A stretch of DNA of 64,000 nucleotides from Polyodon spathula (taxonomy: Eukaryota; Chordata; Actinopteri; Acipenseriformes; Polyodontidae): NCBI RefSeq assembly GCF_017654505.1, contig NC_054542.1:558001-622000 (forward strand). Direction: 5' to 3'. Under the pieces are notes generated by a model. It saw nothing but the letters and a program-made list of their open reading frames with translations. It had not been told where the DNA came from and did no database searches. The translations under genes and the position numbers were made by a program. Position 1 is the stretch's first letter; every line of letters begins with the position of its first letter. Positions 35,087-48,127 of the stretch are shown here, piece by piece.

Positions 35087-38007
35087 CGCTGGAATCTCTG
35101 TGCTGTGGTAACACCGGTTACAGCAGGTTTGGCTGCCAGCAGAAAGATTTCAGTCAAATATTAGCATGGCATCTTTGTTCATATTTGTTCAAATATTTTC
35201 TACAAAGGGAATATACCACATAGTTGATCACCAATGTGTATATCAGGTTGTCTTACCGGACAGCTTTGGTGGTTGAGCGGTTTATTGTTTTTAAAACATG
35301 GCACCCAAAACGTTATCTTTAGCACTATTTTGTAGCCCATTTTGAGGAGTAAAAACAGACTTTCATTTCATTAAAACACTTTTTTTCAGCTGTTATAGAG
35401 CATGTTCATTTTTAAAAACATTGCTTAATCTGAAAATGTTTTTAAACACTATTCAATAAATCAGTCATTAAAAAAAAATCCTTAATGTTTTGTAAATAGG
35501 GTTAGCAGTAAATAAGAGACTTTTCCTGTATTGTTGTTTTCTTTTGCGTGAATTGACTGGGCTGAATTAAATGGTGGAGCCTTCCCTGTCAACTATTACA
35601 AAAAATACATATCTTAATTAAATAAAAAAAAATATATATATATTTCCAGACAGTTAATAGCTTCAGATGCCAAACGGTTATGGACACAGGAATGGGAGAA
35701 CTGCTATCATTAAAATATACCTATTTGTAACGGGAAAGTACTGTAGTTGTATAAGAATTATAACACTAAATACTGTGATTACCTAGATAAAAACAATTTT
35801 GAAAATAATATTAAGGATTTGTGTGAAATGTGATTTGTAAAATTGATTATTTTCAATGGTCAATAAAAAAAAAAAGTTTAATATATTTTACACATGTTCC
35901 ATAGACTTTCTACAGACTGTATTTACACAAAATGTATTTAGGAAGTTGTACAAATCTTTTACCAATGTTATCTTTTGCTGTGGTATTCTTTTCATGAGCT
36001 AGAAAAGGGTGTAGCCCTGATGAAGATTCTAGCAACAGCTGGTGAACAGCTAAGAGTTGGATATTGGGGCAGATATTTTTGGGCCTATACTGGGTACCCA
36101 TCTGATATATAAAATCTCAGACAAGTCTTGGATGTAGAAGTACCTGTCAACCAAGCACATACCATCACCCCTCCATCTGATCTGCTGTCCTACCTTAGCA
36201 GAATCAATATAACATGACACTTATCAAATTACACAGCCATCCAGATACAGTATCTGTCCAACTGTGGTACTGTGCCAAAAGTGAATGTCAGCAATGATGA
36301 CTGCCAAGCCTGGGACCACACTGAATGTCACACCAACCTCTGCAGTCCCATCGCCTGCACTTGAGTATAGTTTGGATGAAGAACCATGACTAAATGTGTT
36401 ATGAATATGGTAATTCAGAGGAATAAGAAGATGCCACAATGAAAGAAAAAAATACAAATATCAAACTCGCCAAAACAGACTTTTTAATAGTTAACTGTAT
36501 TTCAACTTAAGAACATGGGTATTCAACATACTATGAGATGTATACTTAGACCAATGTGTTTATGTAGTATAACAGGTCGCAAGTAGGTGTACATGTACTG
36601 AAGCTCATCTATAAAGGCAGTAAACACACCACGGTCGAAAAATATGGGAACATTCAAAACAAAATTATTCACACATGAAAACCATGTTTTTTTACCCTTT
36701 CTATTACTGAGCGCCTGGTTTTCTGTCAACATCATAGTCACATTAATAGAAACAGCAATACTGTTAACAAACAGTTTAACGTGATAACCCTTGACCGGAC
36801 AGACATGAACAATATATATTTCACGAGCAGAATGCATCTTGCCCTCCTGAGATTTTTATGCTCCCCACAATCTCCATCACTTCTCTTACTGTAGCGTCCA
36901 TATGATCTTTGATATTCTCCTAAAATAAAAAGCTTTCTAAACAGATTCCAAACAGCTCAGGTGCCACGTTTAAATAATACAGTCCCTGTGACTTTTACCA
37001 ACATTGGAGAAATGTAACAGTATTTTCCGCTCTATCTTGTTCCTCACTTTCTCTCCAGCATATAGCTAGATTGTAAATCAATATCCCCACTCACACGTTC
37101 TTCCAGACAGACAGGTAGATTGCCTCTGGATTATCTTTTTACAACCTTTCCAACCAAGTTACTACTGTATACAGTATAAGTAGTTTCCAGGTAGTTTCCT
37201 GGAGAGAGTCTAGTGTTATATTCCATGCTATTTTGTTTTTCCTACCTCAGTTTTAGCTTTGAAAGATAATCGAGTTTGAAATCATATTTCCGTTTTTGGA
37301 CATGGTGTTTAGCCTTTAATAAGAAACAGTTTTGGTGGGAAGAGATAAATTGAGTCAAACATTATTTAAAAGTTTCTTCTTAAACAAGGGCCAAGAAGTC
37401 TTCAGCATTAACTTAAAAAATCTACTAAAATATTTCCTCTCTTTCATTACTCACTGCTGAGAAACATTACTATTAATACTGCAATATGATTGATGTTACA
37501 ACACTGCAGGTTACGCATTACTGCAATTGTTAGTCATACTGTAGATGCATGTTAAACTAGTACTAGCAACTAAACCAGAAAATACATCTTTAAAAGTAAT
37601 TTACAAAAAACACTTTTTAAAAGTGGTTTCTGAATTTTACAGAAATTTTATTTATATAAAAGTATCGTTTCAAGTATTAAAGGCTTTTAAAGAAGAGATG
37701 CTGAGTTATACAGAAGTACTGGCACCCTTTTTAATTTCAATATTATTCCTCAGAGTGGCATGCAATAAATGTTGATTTAGATTACGTTTCGACACAGGGG
37801 TAGAAACATCAAGGTCCATAGCCTAGACTAGCTCTATTTCTGAATCAAAGCAAGCATTTCTGGACTAGTTAAAGTTAAAGAGGTGGCCTTTAATGTAAAA
37901 TTAAATGATAAAAAACGTGTGTGATGGATGTGTATCACTACCTAGTAGATGGCTTGCATGAACCCCATATAAAAAAGTCTTCAAGGCAAGGGTAGATAGC
38001 ACATAGC
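35087..38007 (+). other. Intergenic: VSP 3' UTR and SLC25A15 3' UTR
   Basis: Tail-to-tail interval. AATAAA at 35455-35460 and 35862-35867 (+) are candidate VSP poly(A) signals; AATAAA at 37652-37647 (-) is a candidate for SLC25A15. Short open frames near 35910-36840 on the minus strand show no motif I recognise. Otherwise nothing is seen. Confidence 0.5.
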
Positions 38008-41000
38008 TCAACTGTCAAACTGCTTCATCATCATCTTCCTGCTGAGCTCATAGGTCAGGAACAGTGCACCATTGGCTGGAAAGGTGCGGATCATTGTTGG
38101 AGTCAGGCCGGAGTACAGGGCTGGTATTCCTAGTGAAGAAGCGAGACCCAAACACTTTAAACATGAAACCACATGGGTGGTCTCTTGAAGGGAATACATT
38201 ATAGCACTATAGTATAACCTTCACTTGATATCAAACACTACTTATACTGTAAAGGGACGTTCAATAAACTTGGATTGTAAGGCCCTATACATCCTGTAAA
38301 TAACTAATGAATGGGGCCAATATGTCCAATAGACAATGCAGTTAAAAGCTAAATGTCTTAGTTTTCAAGTAAAAGATACATTGCACATGTGTACATTCAC
38401 TACTCAATGTACGTTCTGTACTGTGAATAAACTCTGTTTGGGGAGGAGGGTCTAAAAAAAATAAACTTCTGCATAGCCCATTTTATAGAAATATGAAAGT
38501 ACTGTATTTGCTGGCTAGTGAATGCTTATATTTAATCTATTAAATATGGTTATGAATATGAAATAATGATTTTTAAATGTATGTAACATTTTTTAAACAA
38601 GAAAAGCACCTACCTTCGTATTTAACAATACTGGTAAAGGTTTTGAGAAAGCCAGCCTGCTTCCCTGCCATGGAGAGGACCTGGATTCTGGATTTGACAC
38701 AGTCGATGGGATACACAGAGAGCCAGAGACAAGCCCCTCCAAACCCACCACTGAATACCACAGGAAGGACACCTACACACCAGCACAGGAGCCTTGATCA
38801 GGACAAGCCAAGGCCTAGCACAATAACAATGACTAAGCAGACCTATTCTAACTCAAGTTATTGGAGTCTATTCAATTGATATAAATGACGCTGGATGCTA
38901 ATATTGTTAGTTAGAACTGTTAATTTTTTACCTTAGTAATCAAAAAGTTCTATGATCTAAACTGGTGCACAGTACAGAAGTGTACTAGCAGCAAACATTT
39001 TATCAAAAGGCTCCAATATTAAAAACTGCATTTTTTTACATTACACTAAAAGCTGACAATGGTACTTACCCAAGTCATCCTTGGACTTGCCTCCTGAAGC
39101 GAATACACTGCGGCTGAATTCATAGCCCCCAAAAAAGAAAAAGTATCCGGGCACTTCCCTGACCAGAGTACTGGTGAGACCCTGGTACATCCCCAGAGGA
39201 CCGCCTGAGCGCAGGACTCCTTTAACCACTGACCACACAGTGCTGGTGACAGAATGCATGAAAGGGCAGGGTACGTTATTACGCATGAACCAACACTAAC
39301 ATTTTTAGGCTTCCACGCCATAGGTTGGGATTCTTATTATTATTATTAGTTTTCTTTCTGCCACAGTTGCTCGAAAACTCACCAAATTCGGTAGGTTGGT
39401 AGATGCTTATGGAAGATGGAAAATGCTAAAGAACTTATGTCGTAAGTCACATGGTTTGGCCGCCATATTGGACTGAAAAAAACAATTTTGCCTAAATGTA
39501 AAAATTAGTCTTTCGAAAACGACTTATTGCAGAGTGCTGAAAGTTGGTTTAGTTGTTGAGGGATAGGTCAAGATTAACAGGTGTTCATAAGAAGCAGATA
39601 GGTTGTGTGGTATGGCGGCCATGCTGCATGATGTCAAATCGCACGGTACATACATCATAATCACAAACTACAAAGACCTTCTCCCAAACCTCAAGTCTGA
39701 TTGACAAACCCAATGGCACATATGATTGTAGCGTGGCTGTCTTTAAAGGGTGTTAAAGGGAAGTTGCAACAATAAAAAAAACATGGAGGCCATGTTGGAT
39801 GACATCATCAACATAATACAAAACTAGCTACAAAAACCTTTGTCTCTGAAATTGTTAGTCTGATTGAACCAAAAAATCAGCACACATGATCCTAGTGTGG
39901 CTGTCTTTAACGGTTGTTCAAGTGAAGTTGCTACAATAAAAAAAACATGGTGCCCACATTGGATGACATCATAAACATACAAAACTGGCTAATAACTCCT
40001 TATAGAGTGCAGATAGGACAGTTACTATGGAACACATATAGTAACCCATGTATGCTCTATCAAAAAATGTAATTGGCCATGACCTTTGACCTCTCCTAAA
40101 GGTCAAATGTAAAACTGGTTTATAACTCATAGTAGAGTGCAGATAGGGTCATTGTTACTATGGAACACTGGTACTAGTATTCTGCACTATTTACTAAAGT
40201 GTTTGGTACTGTTACTGGTACTGGAAGCCGTAAAGTTGCTGGCAACTCCAGTTGTACTTGCTGTACTTTAGCTTATGTAGCACACATAACCATGTCATAA
40301 CATGTAACAATTGGTAGAAAACAGGTGTAATTAAATGGGAATGACCCTTGTCATGCTTTACCAAGTAATTACATCAGGTAACAATAATTTCCATGTACCG
40401 TATTCCTTCGAATTACAGACACCCTCGAATTTAAGATGCAGCCCACATTTCCCACCCTCAATTTGAGGAAAAAATATAAAATAAAGATGCTTTTACAAAG
40501 ATACGTTCTCCATTCCGCTAATAAGAAATCGACATCTGGAGGTAGTTTGCGTCCGTCTGCTGTCACACAGAGCATTACAGTTATGCGCTGCTTCTCATTT
40601 CCAGTCATGACTACTTGTACCTGTTTTTCACCCTTTTTGTGAACTTATTGCTTGACAAAATACGGGGGTCTGATTAGCATTTTCGATCTATCCAAACTGG
40701 TACTGGTTTGTTAGAACGGAGCCCAATAACTAAATGCTGAAACTGTAAAAGCTTCTCTTTGAATTCCTCAGTAAGATAATGGCTCTTCTTTGAAAATGGC
40801 TGCCTGTATTTCATGGATGATTCAAGATCGGGCAGTAACGTTTTTGTTCGTCTTTTCTCTGCAGTCAGTCACGTTGCTGCTTGCTGTGTTTTGATAGTCA
40901 CGTCTTTTGTTGGCAATTTTAATACACACATCACTATACTTTCAAATTTAAGATGCAGGCTATTTTTGAGAAGAAAAAATTGGTTAAACAGTTCGTCTTA

Positions 41001-44000
41001 AATTCGAAGCAATATGGTAATTACACTTTACAGTGTAAGAGTAGTAACCATTGTTAATTACCAGTAATTGCAATGTAATATAATTCATATCCTGTAATCT
41101 AAAGTGCTGTTCAAATCTCTGTATTAAAATACAGCCAGGGCACCTGAGCCAATCCTGCAGCCAGCAATGCATTCACAATATTTTGGCTGAGAATAGCTGT
41201 TATGACAACAACCGTCAAATCAGTTAGGTGAAATCATCAAGGTCAACTTACTTAGATAGCAAATACACACCTTCACTTATAACTACGAAGCTGCAATTTG
41301 AAAAGTAGGCATACCACAAATAAATAACATGTTAGCACTGGCAACAGCCCTGAACAAAGAGCTACCAATGATGTTTTTTCACCATATCAAGGTTACACGC
41401 CTATTACGAAACAACTGGAGATAAGATACAAAAACAAGTTCTCCAGATAGACGTAAAAAATAAAAGGGCAACAGACATCTCTATGTAAAGACAGATAGGC
41501 TCTTCATTCTGTTCCCTGATATTCTTAATAAGTTGCGCTAAAAAATGTCCCAACCAAGTTTCATCAGATTTCCTCCTCAGCAGAGGATAAAGTAATCATT
41601 TGTCGTAGCTTACTGGGCCAACCCGGCTTCGTTTCATTTTGTTTGGGGGTTAAAGGCACACAGTTCTGTTGACTGTGTGATTGTTTCATTAACACTTACT
41701 TTCAGATTCTGAAATGGATTTAATGCAAGATTTAGGTTATGTTGAAGTTGAATATAGTTTAATTTGAAATGCTGTAAGGGGAGTAATAAACTGACTCTGT
41801 TGTGATAGAGTAGTTGGTTCAAACTATTTAACAGCAAATGCTGGAGTTTTTCTGTATAATTCTGTGTAAATAAGTATAAAACCATAAAGAGGGGCATATA
41901 TATATATAATTTTAATTTTTTGTATTAAGATCCTTTCCGCATTTACAACATTTTTCCACCTGGTTACACTATGTGGAAATAAATGCTACTGAAATTGATG
42001 TAAATAAAAACAATGTTACAAGGCTTGACTGATACTATGATGCCAATCCAGTAACTTACTTTTGCCCTTTTGCTATCTTGCCCGACACCTCCATTTCATG
42101 CATGGCCTGGAGTCGACATTTCACCAGCTCCGTTGGGCACAGGACCAGAGAGGAGAATACTGAGGCAAACGAGCCGGCTACAGCGTTTCCCACATCGCTG
42201 AAAAGGGAAGGGAGAAAAATAAGAATGCATGGATTACAGGCAAAATTTAGATACAACCTTTGAAAACACCAAAGAGCAAGCATACATATAAAATAAGGTT
42301 CCACTTCACAAAAAGTAACATTACTGTCATTATTTTTCTATTAGTTTACAATAGGACGGTTTGCACACCTGTACGTGTGTGTATTCATATCTGTTACATT
42401 GTTGTACAATTACACACAGATATGTTAAAAGAATGACCCCTTGCAGGGCAGGGATTCTAGAAATTATTAAGGGAAATTAAGGAAAACCGGGTCTAGCATT
42501 TCTTATTGAGCAAGCCTACGTTCCTGTTGGTGTTGTCCAACCCTCACCTGAGTTGTGTCTCGTTGTCTATTCCTGCCAGGTTCCTAACTACCTGCTGACA
42601 AAAGCCGTAACACATGAAGAGAACAGAATTCTCTGCAATGTTCGCCATGAGAGCCGGGGTAGTACCGTGGTAGAGTCCTCGGAAACCAACCTGCTTGTAT
42701 GTGCTTATAAAACAATTCACAAAGCCTTTGTACATGGTTGGGAATGTTTGCATCTTCACTTTGGCAGTGTCAAAGGGCTGTCCGCTGAGCACACAGGCCG
42801 TTCCGCCTAAAAAACAGAAAGAAGACTATACTGATTCATTAAAGAGCAAATAGCTTTAAATTAAAACACTTGATTGTGATGTATGAACATAGTGTTATGA
42901 TAGCACTAATTAAACACACGCATCTCGACAAACCCCCTGCGTAAACTTCAGAGGCACCACTTTTATGAAAACAAAGCAGGTTCAGCGAGGGGTCAAACTA
43001 AAGGGGAACCAAAACCACAATGATGAAGTGTAAGAGAAAACTAATTTGCTGGGCTTTCAAAGCTGTGCAAAGCACTGTCCCGGACCATGACAAAAAAAGC
43101 AATCAAACTCAATGAGACTCAAAACTACTTATAAAAAGGCAAGGTACAGTTTAAAAAAGAAATGTAAAATGTAGTTTCTTTTTAATAGTGCATTCTCAGA
43201 GAGTATTATTATGTTGCTTTTATTTTTATTTTATTTGACTGTACATGCCAAGTAAATTGGAGCTGCGTCGCTACGGAGGTGTCACAGCAAATACTAGGGC
43301 ACAAATCACTTTAAACAAATAGGCCTTATTCAGTGAACTGAACTGCACTGTTTAAGTTTAGACTTGCATTGAATGTGCCAAATTCAGAAGGAACTACAAT
43401 CTGTTTCTCTTCAAAGGCAAATTAATATCAGCACTGGCTGCCAATAGGGTGAACTAGTTGGTTGGTTAAAGACAGCAAAGAAAGCATTGGCGTGGGGAAA
43501 ATTTCCATAACAATTGTGCTAGAAAGCATGTCTTGCAAACACAGATGTCATAACTAACATAACTGTAACATAGTATGAATACCCTATAATAACCTCAGAT
43601 AGTGTACTGTAAATATCATGTTACTGCACTTACAATATAACAGACTATAAACACACTTGCCTTGAAAAAGGAAAAACACGTACTAGCTAGGATTTGCACA
43701 AGGCATTTTTACAATAATGTACCCTTAACTACAACATAATGTAGCCTCTCCCAAAAGAAAAAGTGATGAAGCCTGCACCATTTGTCTAGAATAATAAAAT
43801 AAACAGCTCATTAACAACAGACAGGCTTCCACTGTATGTTCCTGATGAAAATGCAGTGAAGTTAAAGAGAAAAACATAGAAAAGCCACACTTGTACCAGG
43901 GCAAAACATAACTTAAAAAAAAATAATGTGGTTTTGTGTATACTGAACTAAAATAATGCTGTTTTGTTGAGACACAATGCACGTCTCTGATTTCCTTTCA

Positions 44001-44782
44001 CAGTGCACTGCCAAGTCAAGTATTTCCCTGACTGTTACAGAATGTTTTAAAGCTAGCACCCTAAACTCATCTGCTCCAGTTGGCATGTCATAGTCATGCT
44101 ATCCCCAGAAGCTCCATTGTGCAGTTACCCTTAAAGCGTGGTTTGTCAATCCTCATAGCTTACTGTGTATTTATTAGATCTGGCCTATCATAATCTAATG
44201 TCATTATCCAAGCAATTAACCTGTGGATTTCTGGATACAGACCTAATCCATTAAGGATAATTTTATCCAAGTCCTCTGTTGCATTTCATCAGTTCTAAAA
44301 GTTCATGCAAATTAACTTGAAACCTTACCAGCCTATTCGGGTCAACGAGTCAAATTTGGGTTTGTCTGTACAGTTTTTTTTTTTTTTAAGACATTTCACA
44401 AGGATTTGTTTGTTTTGAAAACTTTAGGTCCTGAGGAAGATGCACGGTAACACCAAAATGAAGATTTTAAAAGAAGCATGTTAGAAATGGAATGAGGTGC
44501 GGCAACCACCCATAGCAAACAAGCGTCTTAACCACTATACACAAGAGCCAGGCTCTTCTGCATTCATGGTTATAGAATTTTTAACCTCATTTCATCTCAC
44601 TGACAGGAAACAGAATCCACAGCACTCCCCATTAGCACACACTGCCTGGCTTTAGATACAAAATTAGAGCTACAATATTATAAAAGAATCACCATGAAAA
44701 TACGGCCCTATGGATCTGTTGTCTTACCTATAGCCCCTGCAGACAGGTCAATAATAGCCTGGACAACAGGATGGGGGCTCAT
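38008..44782 (-). CDS. SLC25A15: SLC25A15 (ORNT1), mitochondrial ornithine carrier
   Basis: Exchanges cytosolic ornithine for matrix citrulline across the inner mitochondrial membrane, feeding the urea cycle; human loss causes HHH syndrome. Six coding exons on the minus strand join in phase: 44782-44728, 42806-42548, 42197-42060, 39242-39070, 38772-38614 and 38129-38008. They give 301 residues, the same as human. The three mitochondrial-carrier signatures are [20 protein letters not shown] and [10 protein letters not shown]. Other conserved runs are [31 protein letters not shown] (the Phe run deleted by one residue in a human disease allele) and [15 protein letters not shown] with the conserved Arg. 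A good acceptor at 44823 puts about 40 bases of 5' UTR in the start-codon exon, so a noncoding first exon should lie farther upstream. Intron 3 holds transposon and tandem-repeat material. Confidence 0.96.
39571..40150. repeat. Degenerate ~165-bp tandem repeat in SLC25A15 intron 3
   Basis: Units starting near 39731 and 39896 share GTGGCTGTCTTTAA, then GAAGTTGC, then ACAATAAAAAAAACATGG, then TTGGATGACATCAT and AAAACT. A more diverged unit precedes them. After 39980 a second duplicated motif appears, with TAGAGTGCAGATAGG and GTTACTATGGAACAC at about 39998 and 40133. No coding potential is seen. Confidence 0.7.
40398..41017 (-). mobile_element. Pogo/Tigger-like DNA transposon remnant
   Basis: The ends are short inverted repeats (left CCGTATT then CTTCGAATT; right, reverse-complemented, CCATATT then GCTTCGAATTTAAGACG) flanked by TA. 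On the minus strand a transposase remnant reads [20 protein letters not shown] followed by LPP, a block typical of pogo/Tigger DDE transposases. A poorer match ([20 protein letters not shown]) lies upstream in minus-strand order. The rest of the transposase is missing. It sits in SLC25A15 intron 3 in the same orientation as the gene. Confidence 0.75.
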
Positions 44783-47505
44783 TGTGTCCTTTTCTGTTGC
44801 TTTCTATGTAATCCTATGGTTTCTGTGAACAGAAGCTGAATCTGTGTAAGTAAACCCTGTGTGGACAAACAAAAACAGTTTAGTGGACAAGCATCTGTTT
44901 CTTTTCCTAGCAAGTAGAATATTTGTTAAAATCAGTTCACTAGCAGGATCTGGTCTATGGCAAGGGCACATTTCCATTCCACAATTTGTTGCATGGGTTT
45001 TTGTGAAGTGCAGTAATTCTTCAGAACTGCCACCTGAAGTTATACTAGTATTACACATTCAGTGACCTTGGGAAACAGCTGAATCCAATTCTAATGAAGT
45101 GTAAATGAATGTTTATGTTATGTCTGTTATTAATTTTAGCTGGTAAGGCCCTCAAAAGCTCAACCTTCAGCTGTTGCTCTGTGACCTTGCAAAAACTACA
45201 GCAGCAGAATTACTGAATAAAGCATAATGCACTAGTATTGTGGGTATTTTGCAGCACAACTGCTTCACAGTTAAAGTCCAAAATATGATGTTTTGTAAGA
45301 GTTACTGACCCTTGTGTCAGTACAGCCTGCGTGTTACAACATCAACCATGCTCAACGTCCGGGTTACAAATGCCATTTTAAATAAGGAATCCCTATGGCT
45401 TCGTGTTCACCAGGACAGTTTGAGATCGTTCAAGGCTTTTCAACTCACAACCCAATACATTCTGGCAAGCGTAGTCCTGCTTCTCTTAAAGGTACGAATG
45501 ATACCTGAGAAAGGTAAAACGTACCAGAATGCATTGGGTTGAGAGTTGAAAAGCCTGAACTTTCCCAAACTGTCCCGCTGAACACAGAGCCACCTTCATT
45601 TTAATTTTATTTAAGAACATACGTTATTACAAGCCAGAACACAATCGAATGAGAGCGAGAACACGTGCACCTAACAGCACCACACAACTGGTTTCAACTC
45701 CATTCTTTGCTGTTGTGCAGTCGTATTGCATGCATATCATGACGTTTATGACGGTAGCTAGATATAGTCCTATTACACTGAAGATGAAAAAGTTACCTCT
45801 TCAGAGCCAAGTTCACATGTTCACACACACACTCGTCTTCTTACGTGTAATTGTCATTCGTCCACTTCTCTGCACAACAGATAATCACAGACAAGGTTTA
45901 CACAGTTTCTAATATGTGGGTTAGGAGGTTCTTATAACCGAGAGAATAAATACTGCCATCAATGGCAAAACCCCAGCCCCTTTCCCTTCTCAGTCAAACC
46001 TGACTGTACAGAGGAAGAAACACAAGCAGCTACATAATGTGGGGAGCTCCCTGCTGTCCTAGTGCCTATTGATTAGGCCACGACGTTAACCTTCACAGTT
46101 CAACCATGTCCGTAACTAGTTTATGATGATGAGGACACCGAGGTCGTGTACACAGTTGTTGTTTTTTTTTTTGCATCATCAATGCTGATGCTCATGTAAA
46201 AATTCTGGTAAAGTACAAAGGACTACTTAATTTTCTCTATTGGAGGCTGAATAGTAAAAACCAAGCAGTCATATAAATAGTACTGCCACCTATAGCTTGA
46301 GATAAGTCTGACTCCCCGGTAATATCAGCTCTGGTTACGACGCTAAGTCAAGTGCAACATACTGTACTACAAGTACTTCACAGAACTGGTGTTTGCTTAC
46401 GAAAATTACGTATCCAGGTGTTTAATTTAAGTGTTTTCACGACTTCGGGAGAGTGTTTACACGTTTTGAAATTTTTACGCTGTTATGCCGCCTACGCGAT
46501 TCAGACAGCCAATAAACAGCCACTTGGCAGACGGGGCTCTTATCAGCTATGTCGTGTTCACACAGTAAATCAAAGGCTTCCTGGTGATTCTCAGATTTTC
46601 TCATGAGTGGACTCAGGACTAGCACTGGCAAGGAGAGCTGCTTCTAGTGACAGTTGAAAGCCATTAAAACTGTGTTGTGCCAGATACTTTCTATTGTGCC
46701 TCCTGGACTGGCAGTATTGGCACTATAGCCTAGGGGCCAAATACTGTCTCCAGCACAATTGTATCCAATTGCAAATTACAGCTAAGTAGCAATGTACAAT
46801 ATAGTGTATAAACATAATGATTTAATATCATAATTATTTTACATTCTGATGTTTACTGCATTAAACCTTGTATTGTATACGTTACGACATTGCCCGTTAT
46901 CTTTTTCCCTCATGCCAAAACAGCACTAAATATCGCAGCAAAAAAACAGGCTCCCATACAGTTCACAAAGGACAGGATGCTAAGCCTAGCACACACTGAA
47001 AACTACAGTTGACATGGTACGTCCTGTAATGTATAATAATTATTTTTTTGACTAATGTATCCACAGTTTCAGTGATGTCCTTAAACATGTTAGCTTTTTC
47101 ACCCTCTGGTTAAAAACTAGCACAAAAATGAAAGCTTGTTTACAAACCTTAGGCTCGTGCTCCATCTACTGGACGGATGGTTGGATGGATGTGCAATACT
47201 ACTTAAATGATAATATTAATTAAGATATCTGGGTCTTGTGTGACACGGAGCAATCCAATATTATATCATGGTTAATTTAGTTATGCATTAATTTGTTTAT
47301 TTATTTATATCACGACTTTATTCACTTATAATACGTAACCCACTCGCTATACGTCCCTCCTTGAAGCGGAACCTTTATCTTGATAAAGCGTTTCCCTGTC
47401 GGATGCTTTTCAGTGCAGCCGCGGTGAGAGGTCAATGAAACATGCCTGTGACATTGTAGGTTTTTTGTTTCACAGGGAACTTGTTAACTTCTCAGATTAT
47501 TAAAG
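44783..47505. other. Divergent intergenic region between SLC25A15 and MRPS31
   Basis: About 2.7 kb separate the two start codons. It should hold both promoters and a noncoding SLC25A15 exon. A foldback palindrome lies at about 45397-45593. A CCAAT box is visible near 46509 on the + strand. The segment 47340-47440 is less AT-rich and includes GCGGAA and GCAGCCGCGG, a plausible MRPS31 promoter core. These are motif observations only. Confidence 0.45.
45397..45593. repeat. Foldback palindrome (~70-bp arms) with a ZNF143-like motif
   Basis: The left arm (about 45397-45466) and reverse-complemented right arm (about 45523-45593) share GTGTTCA, GGACAGTTT, GTTCA, GGCTTTTCAACTC, CAACCCAAT and CATTCTGG. 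The loop is about 55 bases. On the minus strand 45475-45456 reads ACTACGCTTGCCAGAATGTA, matching the ZNF143/SBS promoter motif ACTACAATTCCCAGAATGCA at 16 of 20 positions. Confidence 0.7.
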
Positions 47506-48066
47506 ATGTACAGAAGGGTCGTTTTACTGGCAACCAGGAACAGAAGCGGGATAACCCCTGTTGTAGAGCACAGTGTAAACATAACAAATCAACAAGAAAC
47601 GAAAAGAATATCTGTGTCAACATGTCCTAACCTGCAAAGGATGCACTATAACAAGGGGTAAGGGCTCACACATTTTTTTATTTTATTTTATTTGTACTAT
47701 ACACTGTTTAAGAGGTGTGCTTAAAAATGTAAGGACCTGCGAACAATACTTTGTGTAAGGGAATGTCTCACAATTCATTTGTCATGCCAACAGAACCTTG
47801 ACACAGGATGTATTGCAAGTCAAGTCAGCAATAGGGAAACTTGTACTGTGTTTTGATTAACGAGAACACGGTGTCTTCAACAGTGATGTTCAAGATAACA
47901 TCTGTAGTCTTTTTCTCGTCAGTATAGGTTAATGGCGCAACCCCAACTTTTAATCAACTTTGAACTCATGTATGTGTGCTACATACATGTATTAGGGATT
48001 TAAGATGCATGTGGAAAAACCAATAGGCAAAGGAACGCCATAACAAAGATTATGTTCATTTACAAA

Positions 48067-48127
<61 letters not shown>

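Noticed and set aside
35910..36840. Several minus-strand frames of 63-104 codons between VSP and SLC25A15.
   Set aside because: No family motifs, no splice logic and AT-rich composition like the surroundings.
46437..46631. A 64-codon minus-strand frame upstream of SLC25A15.
   Set aside because: No recognisable domain; it probably overlaps promoter or 5' noncoding sequence.
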